A stretch of DNA of 10,036 nt, taken from contig JBEKCP010000158.1 of the NCBI GenBank assembly GCA_050014815.1, positions 1-10,036 on the forward strand, in the 5' to 3' direction. Under the pieces are notes generated by a model. It saw only the letters and a list, made by a program, of their open reading frames with translations. It made no database searches and was not told the origin of the DNA. Positions 1-6,774 of this stretch are shown piece by piece; positions within the stretch are counted from its first letter, which is position 1; the number at the start of each line of letters is the position of its first letter. The DNA is from JBEKCP01 sp050014815 (lineage in GTDB: Bacteria; Planctomycetota; Planctomycetia; Pirellulales; Thermoguttaceae). Position numbers and translations under genes: made by a program.

Positions 1-1
1 C

Positions 2-811
2 GGAGCACGAGTCGAGGAGGCGTTGCGAGTGCCTGACAAGGAACTCTGGCAGAAACGCATGGAGACACCGACGATTCTTTTTGACAGGATGCTTGCGCCG
101 CTGGTCCCGTTCGGCATCAAAGGCGCCATCTGGTACCAAGGCGAAAGCGGGGCGGGACTGGACTTGCCCTACGGGAAGCTATTTCAAATCATGATCCAGG
201 ACTGGCGAAAGCAATGGCAGTTGGGCGATTTTCCGTTCTACTTCGTGCAGGTTGGGAATTGGGCCACCTGCGAAGGCCAGGCCAGTGCCCTGCAACTGCC
301 CAACACCGGCATGGCCGTCATCAACGACATCTCGGATACGATCCATCCACCGAAAAAAGTGGCCATCGGCCAGCGTCTCGCCCGTCTGGCCCTGGTACAG
401 ACCTATGGTCGCAAGGTAGAGTCCACCGGGCCGCTCTTCGAATCGGCAAAGGTCCAGGGCAGCAGCATCCGAATCCGGTTCACGCACGCGGGCGACGGGT
501 TGGTTATCAGGGATGGCCCGCCGATGAAGTACTTCACCATCGCGGGCGATGACAAGAGGTTCCTCGTGGCCGACGTGCGGATTGACGGAGATACGGTCGT
601 CGTTTCCAACCCCCAAGTGCCGCAACCGCTCGCGGTGCGCTACGCCTGGACGGGGAGCAGTTACCTGAACTTCAAAGAGGCCATTTTACTGAACAAAGCG
701 GGACTCCCCGCAGCGCCCTTTCGTACCGACGATTGGCCCCTTGAAGAAAAGGGAACCGTTCACGAGGTGGCGGGGAGCGACCGCAGCGCAGCAGGGGAGA
801 GCGAGAAATAG
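2..811 (+). CDS. Sialate O-acetylesterase-family (SASA) carbohydrate esterase, C-terminal part (5' partial)
   Basis: The reading frame is open to the left edge of the window and no convincing start is present; the first possible start is a TTG at 23, in the middle of what looks like ordinary family sequence, so the gene very probably begins upstream. Visible family hallmarks, numbered from that TTG, are a GAIWYQGESGAG block at about 34-45, and a conserved D-x-x-H element in INDISDTIHPPKK where Asp105 and His108 fit the acid/His part of the Ser-His-Asp triad. The nucleophile-bearing GQSNM-like block is expected upstream and is not in view. The C-terminus (GLPAAPFRTDDWP) is also typical. These enzymes remove O-acetyl groups from sialic acids or, in environmental glycan degraders, from plant and algal polysaccharides. 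The export signal, if any, is outside the window. One departure is that the usual QGESN reads QGESG. Family assignment is firm; the true substrate is unknown. Confidence 0.9.
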   Translation, partial: GARVEEALRVPDKELWQKRMETPTILFDRMLAPLVPFGIKGAIWYQGESGAGLDLPYGKLFQIMIQDWRKQWQLGDFPFYFVQVGNWATCEGQASALQLPNTGMAVINDISDTIHPPKKVAIGQRLARLALVQTYGRKVESTGPLFESAKVQGSSIRIRFTHAGDGLVIRDGPPMKYFTIAGDDKRFLVADVRIDGDTVVVSNPQVPQPLAVRYAWTGSSYLNFKEAILLNKAGLPAAPFRTDDWPLEEKGTVHEVAGSDRSAAGESEK

Positions 812-822
812 CGGGCATGGAA

Positions 823-844
823 TGCCGTCAGGGGCCTGACGGCA
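823..844. terminator. Strong intergenic hairpin, possible terminator without a U-tract
   Basis: TGCCGTCAGG (823-832) and CCTGACGGCA (835-844) are exact reverse complements; realistically this is a 9-bp stem with a GGGC tetraloop. It lies 11 bp after the stop codon of the esterase gene, where a terminator is expected. No T-run follows (the next bases are AGAGCG), so it is not a classical intrinsic terminator; it could be a transcript-end stabiliser or an inverted-repeat binding site. Confidence 0.45.
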
Positions 845-891
845 AGAGCGCGGGCGGCGAAGCGCCGGAGAGAGATGAATTTCCGGGACAG

Positions 892-920
892 TTGACAAGT
901 CCGTGCCCGCAGGCCAAGAT
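892..920 (+). promoter_or_regulatory. Weak candidate sigma70-type promoter
   Basis: A perfect TTGACA (892-897) is followed after 17 bp by CAAGAT (915-920), which matches only three of six TATAAT positions. It would serve the FAD-oxidoreductase gene starting about 90 bp downstream. The position is plausible, but a single hexamer match in 200 bp is weak evidence. Confidence 0.2.
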
Positions 921-945
921 GACAGACGTTGCGTTCCCCTGCCGC

Positions 946-986
946 CGTGGCGTTCCGGTAGGTGTGACAAGGCCAAGAACGCCGTG
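946..986 (+). other. Long-looped hairpin in the 5' leader of the FAD-oxidoreductase gene
   Basis: GGCGTTC (949-955) pairs exactly with GAACGCC (977-983), and the stem extends outward through two G-U pairs and one C-G pair to 946/986. The loop is 21 nt. It ends 16 nt before the GGAGG of the next gene. It could be a leader structure or a protein-binding palindrome; no known riboswitch class is recognised. Confidence 0.3.
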
Positions 987-1002
987 AGCGGTTACAAGAT
1001 GC

Positions 1003-1007
1003 GGAGG
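1003..1007 (+). promoter_or_regulatory. Ribosome binding site GGAGG
   Basis: GGAGG lies 5 nt before the ATG at 1013. It supports that start over the internal ATGs at 1067 and 1073, which have no comparable site although they would give a shorter, more conventional signal peptide. Confidence 0.6.
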
Positions 1008-1012
1008 ATTAT

Positions 1013-2875
1013 ATGGTTAGGATCAATGTTCAGCCTTTGCTGAGGAGCAGCGGCAACGTTCACGGGATGGTGATGAAATCAATGACCATTGCGTTGTTTG
1101 GCGCACTGTGCCTCAACCATGCCGCGCTGGGCGCGAACGTGTTGGTGGAGGCGGAGAGTTTCCAAACGCTTGGCGGATGGGTGGTGGACCAACAATTCAT
1201 GGATCAGATGGGGTCCCCCATGCTTCTGGCCCATGGACTGGGCGAACCCGTGGCGGATGCCACCACCACCGTAACCTTGCCGGTAGCCGGAACCTGGCGG
1301 ATTTGGGTGCGCACCCGCGACTGGGCGGCAACATGGAATGTCAAGGGTTCGCCCGGTCGGTTCCAACTGGTGGTGGATGGAAAGACATTGGCAACAACAT
1401 TTGGCAACGAAGGGGCAGCCTGGCATTGGCAGGATGGAGGGACCGTGGCCCTCGGCGCCACCGCGAAATTGGCGCTCCATGACCTTACCGGCTTCGACGG
1501 GCGTTGCGACGCGATTCTCTTTGCAAATGATACCGCGTTTGTGCCGCCAGACGGCGGTGAAAAACTGGCCGCGTTGCGACGCCAACTGCTTGGTTTGCCG
1601 GATCAGCCAGTGACTGCGGGGTCTTATGATCTGGTGGTCGTAGGGGGCGGAATGGCCGGTTGCACGGCGGCTATCTCGGCGGCCCGTCACGGACTCAAAG
1701 TTGCCTTGATTCAGGACCGGCCGGTGCTGGGCGGCAACAATAGTTCCGAAGTGCGCGTGTGGCTCGGCGGCAGCGTGGGAAGACCGTTTCCAAAGATTGG
1801 CAACGTCGTCAAGGAGCTGGAGCCTCCCACCAAAGGATACGGCGCCTCTGGCCACGGATATGAAGAGGGCGATGCCAAAAAACAGAAAATCATACTTGCG
1901 GAAAAGAATATTTCTCTGTTTCTTAACGTCCACGTTGGCCGGGTCATCAAAGAGGGCGCCGCCGTTGCCGCGGTCATTGGCCGCAGCATTCGGACTGGTC
2001 AGGAACTGCGATTTGACGGACGGTATTTCGCGGATTGCACCGGCGATGGCACAGTCGGTTTCCTGGCGGGGGCCGACTATCGAGTCGGCCGGGAAGCCCG
2101 CTCTGAAACCAAGGAACGATCGGCGCCGGAAAAGGCGGACCACCAGGTGATGGGTACATCGATCATGTGGAACGCTGTTTCCGCGAAAAATGCTCCGCCT
2201 TTCCCTGACTGCCCGTGGGCGCTACGGTTCACCGAGGCCACTTGCCAGAACACCACCTCCGGCGATTGGACATGGGAGGTTGGGTTCTTCCTTGACCAGG
2301 TCGCCGACGCAGAACGCATCCGCGACTACGGCCTGCGCGCGATATACGGCAACTGGGACTTCCAACGCAATCAGAGTGCGAACAGAGCGAAGTACCAGGG
2401 GATGAAATTGGGGTGGGTGAACTATGTGGGCGGCAAGCGAGAATCGCGACGCCTTCTGGGTGATGTCATTCTCCGCGTTGACGCCGAGAAATGGGATTTC
2501 CCCGACTCTTGCGTGGGAACCAGTTGGGGTGTTGATGTGCATTACCCAGCCAGGAAGAACCTCCAGGATTTCCCCGACGAACCTTTCCGCAGTTGTATGG
2601 GCCCAGGTGGCAAAGGAGGTGGGGGGATCCCCTATCGCAGCCTGTACAGCCGTAACGTGCCGAATCTCTTTATGGCTGGACGGAACATCAGCGTTACCCA
2701 TCTTGCGCTCGGGACCGTCCGTGTAATGCGCACGGGCGGGATGATGGGCGAAGCGGTGGGAATGGCGGCATCCGTGGCCAAGGCTCACAACTGCCAACCG
2801 CGCCAGGTCTATGAGCAGCATCTGGACGAATTGAAGGGTTTGTTCGTCAAGGGAGTGCCGTCGCCAAAGGAATAG
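1013..2875 (+). CDS. Secreted FAD-dependent oxidoreductase (FAD_oxidored family) with N-terminal beta-rich domain
   Basis: This 620-residue protein probably acts outside the cytoplasm. Residues about 19-40 form a Sec-type signal (hydrophobic IALFGALCL, then AALGA before NVLVEAESF); no twin-arginine motif is visible. Residues about 41-180 look like a beta-sandwich of the kind found in carbohydrate-associated proteins (EAESF opening, GTWRIWVRTRDW strand); this reading is inferred from pattern. A Rossmann FAD-binding start follows: YDLVVVGGGMAGCTAA with GxGxxG at 211-216, then LGGNNSSEVRV (239-249). Family hallmarks are ADCTGDGTVGFLAGADY (from 340) and near the C-terminus NLFMAGRNISVTHLALGT (551-568), typical of PF12831-type proteins common in planctomycete and verrucomicrobial glycan loci. 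The reaction and electron acceptor are unknown; oxidation of a sugar is a reasonable guess given the neighbours. The start is set by GGAGG at 1003-1007; ATG 1067 or 1073 would begin directly at the signal peptide. The next gene starts 45 bp downstream, so co-transcription is likely. Confidence 0.88.
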   Translation: MVRINVQPLLRSSGNVHGMVMKSMTIALFGALCLNHAALGANVLVEAESFQTLGGWVVDQQFMDQMGSPMLLAHGLGEPVADATTTVTLPVAGTWRIWVRTRDWAATWNVKGSPGRFQLVVDGKTLATTFGNEGAAWHWQDGGTVALGATAKLALHDLTGFDGRCDAILFANDTAFVPPDGGEKLAALRRQLLGLPDQPVTAGSYDLVVVGGGMAGCTAAISAARHGLKVALIQDRPVLGGNNSSEVRVWLGGSVGRPFPKIGNVVKELEPPTKGYGASGHGYEEGDAKKQKIILAEKNISLFLNVHVGRVIKEGAAVAAVIGRSIRTGQELRFDGRYFADCTGDGTVGFLAGADYRVGREARSETKERSAPEKADHQVMGTSIMWNAVSAKNAPPFPDCPWALRFTEATCQNTTSGDWTWEVGFFLDQVADAERIRDYGLRAIYGNWDFQRNQSANRAKYQGMKLGWVNYVGGKRESRRLLGDVILRVDAEKWDFPDSCVGTSWGVDVHYPARKNLQDFPDEPFRSCMGPGGKGGGGIPYRSLYSRNVPNLFMAGRNISVTHLALGTVRVMRTGGMMGEAVGMAASVAKAHNCQPRQVYEQHLDELKGLFVKGVPSPKE

Positions 2876-2906
2876 TGGAATGCCCCTTGAGAAGAAGTCA
2901 TCTGGC

Positions 2907-2912
2907 AAGGAG
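2907..2912 (+). promoter_or_regulatory. Ribosome binding site AAGGAG deciding the start of the propeller gene
   Basis: AAGGAG sits 8 nt before ATG 2921 and only 2 nt before the in-frame TTG at 2915. Normal spacing therefore favours ATG 2921 as the start. Confidence 0.7.
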
Positions 2913-2920
2913 CGTTGGTT

Positions 2921-3991
2921 ATGTGTTTTGCCAAAGCGCGTCTACAGCATCGTTCCGTTATTCTGATGGCCGGGCTCCTTCTGATTGGTTGCCTGGCGCC
3001 GGTTGCCGGGGCCGCCGAAGGGCCCCAGGGCGCAGATGCCGCGACGAGAAGGGGCATTCCCGCGACCGCACCAGCGGCAACGGCCAGGGCGATCTCAGAT
3101 ACCCCGACCATCGGCCGGCGCATGCTGATCTATGGCTGGGGACTGTCCTTCGTTGCCGTGATCGGCACTGACGGCCAGGAAGAGTGGCGATGCAACAGCG
3201 GCGGCGCAATCGACGCCTGGCTGCTGGATGATGGGGCCGTCGTCTTTGGGAACGGACAGAGCATCCAGGAAGTGCGTCGCGACCCCGCCGCAAAGAAGGG
3301 CTACACGGTTGTATGGCAGCGGAAAGCCGGGGGAACGCCCCAGGGAGACGAGAAGCCGAAAACATCCGAGTGTTTCTCCTGCCAACCCCTCGCGGAGAAC
3401 CGAATCCTGATCGGCGAGAACGGCAACGGCCGCGTCGAACTGATCGAGATCGAGCGGGGCAGCATGGTCGAGAAGTTCCACATCGCCATCACCGACCCGA
3501 AGTTCGGCAATGCCCATGGTCTGACGCGAAAGGTCCGCAAGACTGCGCGGGGCACTTACCTGTTCACGAAGATGGGCAAGGAGGGCTATGAGTACGACGC
3601 AACCGGCAAGCTGCTCCGCCGTTTCCCCGATGTCGGGTTCGAATTGCAGCAATTGCCCGACGGCAGTTATCTCGGTTCCGGCGGCGACACGCACTGCGTG
3701 ATCGGGTTCGACTGCGAAGGCAAGGAGACCTGGCGGATTCGGAAGAACGATGTGCCCGGATTCTCGCTGGGGCTCGTCGCGGGCGTGTGCCGCCTCGACG
3801 ACGGTTCGCTGTTGGTTTCCAACTGGGGCGGCCATAGTCCTGCCAGTGAGCAACCGTCCCTGGGACCGTGCGTTGGCCGGATCAGCGCGGATCACAAGAC
3901 CTTGATCGGATCGTTCCGAACGACGCCGGCCAACAGAATCTGCGGCGTTCAGGTCTTGCCGGCGCCCGATGAACGCAAAGCGCCCCCGTGA
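2921..3991 (+). CDS. Exported beta-propeller protein (PQQ/WD40-like repeats), possible lipoprotein
   Basis: This 356-residue protein is not assigned an enzyme activity. An N-terminal signal is clear: basic KARLQHR, then hydrophobic SVILMAGLLLIG. LIGC with Cys24 fits a lipobox, while VAGA before AEG could instead be a signal peptidase I site, so membrane anchoring versus free periplasmic release is undecided. The rest is a run of propeller-like blades with recurring DG turns: GTDGQEEWRC, LLDDGAVVFGNG, PLAENRILIGENGNG, DATGKLLRRF, LPDGSYLGSGG, CEGKETWRI and LDDGSLLVSNWGG. Similar proteins in PVC bacteria are annotated as PQQ-like or arylsulfotransferase-like propellers without proven function. 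A scaffold or sugar-binding role for the flanking oxidoreductase or di-haem protein is inference. Its stop codon region overlaps an in-frame GTG (GTGA, 3988-3991) belonging to the frame of the next gene, which suggests tight coupling even though the favoured start of that gene is ATG 4084. Confidence 0.78.
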   Translation: MCFAKARLQHRSVILMAGLLLIGCLAPVAGAAEGPQGADAATRRGIPATAPAATARAISDTPTIGRRMLIYGWGLSFVAVIGTDGQEEWRCNSGGAIDAWLLDDGAVVFGNGQSIQEVRRDPAAKKGYTVVWQRKAGGTPQGDEKPKTSECFSCQPLAENRILIGENGNGRVELIEIERGSMVEKFHIAITDPKFGNAHGLTRKVRKTARGTYLFTKMGKEGYEYDATGKLLRRFPDVGFELQQLPDGSYLGSGGDTHCVIGFDCEGKETWRIRKNDVPGFSLGLVAGVCRLDDGSLLVSNWGGHSPASEQPSLGPCVGRISADHKTLIGSFRTTPANRICGVQVLPAPDERKAPP

Positions 3992-4071
3992 GAGCATCGA
4001 CCAAAGTGAAAGCAGGGAGAAACGTACGCGACCGCCATCAAACGCCCCAGTTCGCCCGCCCCACCCCCGCC

Positions 4072-4076
4072 GGAGA
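4072..4076 (+). promoter_or_regulatory. Ribosome binding site GGAGA supporting ATG 4084
   Basis: GGAGA lies 7 nt before ATG 4084. This start places a signal peptide directly at the N-terminus, unlike the in-frame GTG at 3988, which would add 32 polar, Arg/Pro-rich residues before it. Confidence 0.6.
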
Positions 4077-4083
4077 CCTTCGC

Positions 4084-6774
4084 ATGAGCATCCCCACAGC
4101 GCAGACTTTTCCCCTGACCCTGCTGCGCGCCTTGCTCCTCCTCGCGGCTACAGGATGGATGTGCCAGGCCGTTTCCGGGGAAACGCCCGCCCCGGGGCCT
4201 CGTAAGGCGGTGGTCCTTGAATGGGAACGGCAGTACAAGGAAATGGAGATGGTCATCGCCAACGGCGGCTTCCTGTACAAACCCAATCTGGAAATGATGT
4301 ACAAGAAGGATCCACTGCTGGCCGCGCGAGGCATCGGCAACGACGACCGTGCCCGCGCCCTGGATCCCGAGGCGTATTGGCATCCCACCGACAAGCACCC
4401 GCTCGACATGGTGCTGCGCCGGACGCGGGCACTGTTGGAGCACCTCCGTCGCCAATCCGACTGGACGGGGGATCCCAAGGCTTTCCAAGCCGAATGGGAC
4501 CGTCTTGCGCAGCAATCCGCTGCGGCGACCCAGGAAGAGGCGCGGCGCGCGCTCTTCTTCGAGGTCTGCGCGTTGCGTCGCCGGTTGGTCGCGACTCATC
4601 CGCTGCTGGGATTCGACGCGTTGATCTTCTCCAACTCCGGTGATGAAAAGAACTGTGTCGGGCATTTCTATGCGGCAGGCGGAAATGGCGTCTGGGTTGC
4701 CCGGCGGTTCCTGTCCGACACGCCCGAAATCGAGAACCTGGCGTCGAGGTGGACGATTGCCAATGGAACGAGTGAAGGGAAGAAGGTGTCTGAGCACCTC
4801 GTGCGCGGACTGGAACTGTCTTTTGATGGAGAACGCGTTCTGTTCAGTGGAAGTCGGACGCGATACAACTACGCGAAATACCGGTATGAAAAAGCCATGA
4901 CGGACCCTGAGTACTGGTCGTCGCATTGGCATCTCTACGAGGCCGAGATCGGCGGAGTCGCGGCGCGGCAACTGACCGACGGGCCGTTCCTCGACATGGA
5001 TCCGTGCTACCTGCCCGACGGGCGCATCGCCTTCGTCTCGATGCGACGCGACCCCCAACGGATCGGCATGCACATCCGCTGTATCAGCGGCACGCCCAGC
5101 GTCTATACCTTGCACTGCTGCGCGGCCGACGGCAGCGATATCGTGACCTTGAGCTACCACGACCTGCCCGAGTACTCCCCCAGCGTGGACCACGACGGAC
5201 GCATCGTCTTCACCCGCTGGGACTATTACGACAAGGCTTCGCACTGGACCGGCAACCTGTGGACCACCATGCCCGACGGTCGCGATCCCCGCGCTCCGTT
5301 CGGCAACTATTTCTACCCGCACCAGACCTACGACAGGACGCAGCCCAACGGCCAAGGGACCGGGTTGGGCAATCCTCAGATGTCGCAGGGCATCCGCGCG
5401 GTTCCCGGCGCGCCTGGCCTGTACACCGCCACGGTCAGCGCGGTCCATGGCGGCGAACTCGGATCGCTGATCCTCATCGACACCAACCGACCGGACGACT
5501 ACGGGATCGGACAGGTCAAGCGGCTCACCCCCGAACTGCCCTTTCCGGAGTCCGAGTTCGGCAATATGAATTTCAGCTTGGGCAAGGAAATCTACGGCTA
5601 CTGCTGGCCGCTGAGTCCGGATATCTACCTCGTCTCGCACAATCAGGATATCTGTTCCCTCGATCGCTTTGGCAACCGGGAGTTGATGGTCGCTCGCAAC
5701 GAGGCGCCCGGCGCCTCCCAGGGACTGGTCAATCCGATCCCCTTGCGGCCGCGCCCGAAGCCGCCGGTCATCCCCGAGCAGACTTTCGAGGGGAAACGCC
5801 GCCTCCTGCCGCACGCCCCCGCGACCATCCGCATCATGAACGTCTACGATGCCGACCAGCCGTTGCCGTCCGGAACAAAGATCAAGTGGGTGCGCGTGAT
5901 CCAGTTTCTGCCCAAGCACAATGACTCGCCGACCGGCGACAAATTGGGGTCGGCAAGCGGCCCCTTGGGTTATGCCGCCAATGCCGACTACGGGAACACC
6001 AACAATTGCCGCATGCCGCTGGGCGTGGCCCCGGTGGAGGACGACGGCAGCGCGTATTTCCACGCCCCCATCCATCGCGATATCTATTTCCAGACCTTGG
6101 ACGAGAACGGCATGGCGGTGCATTCGATGCGTTCGGCCACGTATGTCCACGCTGGCGAGCAGCTCACCTGCCGCGGTTGCCACGAATCCAGGCACCAGGC
6201 GCCGAAAGGCGGCGAGACGGTGCCCAAGGCATTCCGCCGCGCCCCCTCGATGCTGGTCACCGAGGTGCCCAGCGGCGCCGTGCCCTTCAACTTCCACGTC
6301 CTGGTGAAGCCGGCCTTCGAGCGCACCTGCCTGCCATGCCACCAGAAAATGCAAGCGGAGAAGCAGAAGACGGGGCCTCTGGAATGTTCGTATGAAAAAT
6401 GGAGGAGTATTGCCTGGTGCAACACGGCGCCGCGGGCCATCGGCGGCGAGGCATGCATGGGTTCGCGGACCATTCCCGGGCATTACGGCGCGCATGCCTC
6501 CCGCCTGGGTCAGGCCCTGCTCAACCCGACCCACCAAGAGGCTCGCAAGAAGGGCATCATCCCTGACGAGGACTTTCGTCGCATGGTGCTGTGGGTGGAC
6601 TGCAACTCGGCCCAGTTCGGCAGTGTCTATAGTCGGGACCACGTCGCGAGGCAACTCCGCGGCGAGGTCGTCAACCCGTTGGTGGACTTCGATCCCGCCA
6701 ATCCCCTGGGGCTGGAGATCGCGCCAAGCGGGATTTCAGATGCCAGGCCCAACGCCGCGCGACAATCACCATGA
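4084..6774 (+). CDS. Exported hydrazine synthase alpha-like (HZS_alpha domain) di-haem c protein with WD40-like propeller
   Basis: This 896-residue protein has a signal peptide (LLRALLLLAATGWMCQAVSG, about 15-34). An alpha-helical N-terminal region (to about 190) leads into a WD40-like propeller with blades such as FDGERVLFSG (247-256), LPDGRIAFVS (310-319), CAADGSDIVTLS (from 346) and DHDGRIVFTRWDYYDK (369-384). A middle domain from about 580 resembles the HZS_alpha region (PLGVAPVEDDGSAYFHAP, YFQTLDENG, VHSMRSATYV) and ends in haem motif CRGCH (696-700). A second motif CLPCH is at 749-753. The C-terminus (GHYGAHAS near 800, then VLWVDCNSAQFGS with Cys840) is also family-typical. Related proteins are widespread in planctomycetes that are not anammox, so hydrazine synthesis is not implied; a periplasmic electron-transfer or oxidative role is more likely. 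The CxxCH motifs require cytochrome c maturation. The start was chosen for GGAGA at 4072 and the signal peptide; GTG 3988 is the alternative. The 3' end overlaps the next gene by 4 bp. Confidence 0.85.
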   Translation: MSIPTAQTFPLTLLRALLLLAATGWMCQAVSGETPAPGPRKAVVLEWERQYKEMEMVIANGGFLYKPNLEMMYKKDPLLAARGIGNDDRARALDPEAYWHPTDKHPLDMVLRRTRALLEHLRRQSDWTGDPKAFQAEWDRLAQQSAAATQEEARRALFFEVCALRRRLVATHPLLGFDALIFSNSGDEKNCVGHFYAAGGNGVWVARRFLSDTPEIENLASRWTIANGTSEGKKVSEHLVRGLELSFDGERVLFSGSRTRYNYAKYRYEKAMTDPEYWSSHWHLYEAEIGGVAARQLTDGPFLDMDPCYLPDGRIAFVSMRRDPQRIGMHIRCISGTPSVYTLHCCAADGSDIVTLSYHDLPEYSPSVDHDGRIVFTRWDYYDKASHWTGNLWTTMPDGRDPRAPFGNYFYPHQTYDRTQPNGQGTGLGNPQMSQGIRAVPGAPGLYTATVSAVHGGELGSLILIDTNRPDDYGIGQVKRLTPELPFPESEFGNMNFSLGKEIYGYCWPLSPDIYLVSHNQDICSLDRFGNRELMVARNEAPGASQGLVNPIPLRPRPKPPVIPEQTFEGKRRLLPHAPATIRIMNVYDADQPLPSGTKIKWVRVIQFLPKHNDSPTGDKLGSASGPLGYAANADYGNTNNCRMPLGVAPVEDDGSAYFHAPIHRDIYFQTLDENGMAVHSMRSATYVHAGEQLTCRGCHESRHQAPKGGETVPKAFRRAPSMLVTEVPSGAVPFNFHVLVKPAFERTCLPCHQKMQAEKQKTGPLECSYEKWRSIAWCNTAPRAIGGEACMGSRTIPGHYGAHASRLGQALLNPTHQEARKKGIIPDEDFRRMVLWVDCNSAQFGSVYSRDHVARQLRGEVVNPLVDFDPANPLGLEIAPSGISDARPNAARQSP

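Larger units (their letters stand above)
812..1012. other. Intergenic region between the esterase and FAD-oxidoreductase genes
   Basis: This 201-bp stretch has no convincing gene on either strand. It holds a near-perfect hairpin at 823-844, a small CGGCG/CGCCG hairpin at 855-867, a lone TTGACA hexamer at 892-897 and a long-looped hairpin at 946-986 just before the ribosome binding site of the next gene. It is the most likely transcription boundary in the left half of the window. Confidence 0.6.

Noticed and set aside
686..976. A 96-residue - strand frame covering the intergenic region
   Set aside because: It runs into the esterase C-terminal coding region, resembles nothing recognisable, and its bases are better explained by hairpins and leader sequence.
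1079..2143. A 354-residue - strand frame opposite the FAD oxidoreductase gene
   Set aside because: The + strand carries the FAD-binding motif and family hallmarks over the same bases; the - strand product is Arg/Pro/His-rich and unrecognisable.
2915..2920. TTG 2915 as start of the propeller protein
   Set aside because: It lies only 2 nt after AAGGAG; ATG 2921 has normal 8-nt spacing and the same signal peptide.
3095..3997. A 300-residue - strand frame opposite the propeller gene
   Set aside because: Same codon-bias effect; the + strand has a signal peptide and repeated propeller motifs.
3949..6654. A 901-residue open frame on the - strand opposite the di-haem protein gene
   Set aside because: It mirrors the + strand gene and arises from GC-rich codon bias; its translation has no recognisable domain and no signal, whereas the + strand shows propeller blades and haem motifs throughout.
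4084..6774. Genuine hydrazine synthase (anammox) assignment
   Set aside because: No beta or gamma subunit or other anammox gene is nearby, and HZS_alpha-like proteins are known to be common in non-anammox planctomycetes.
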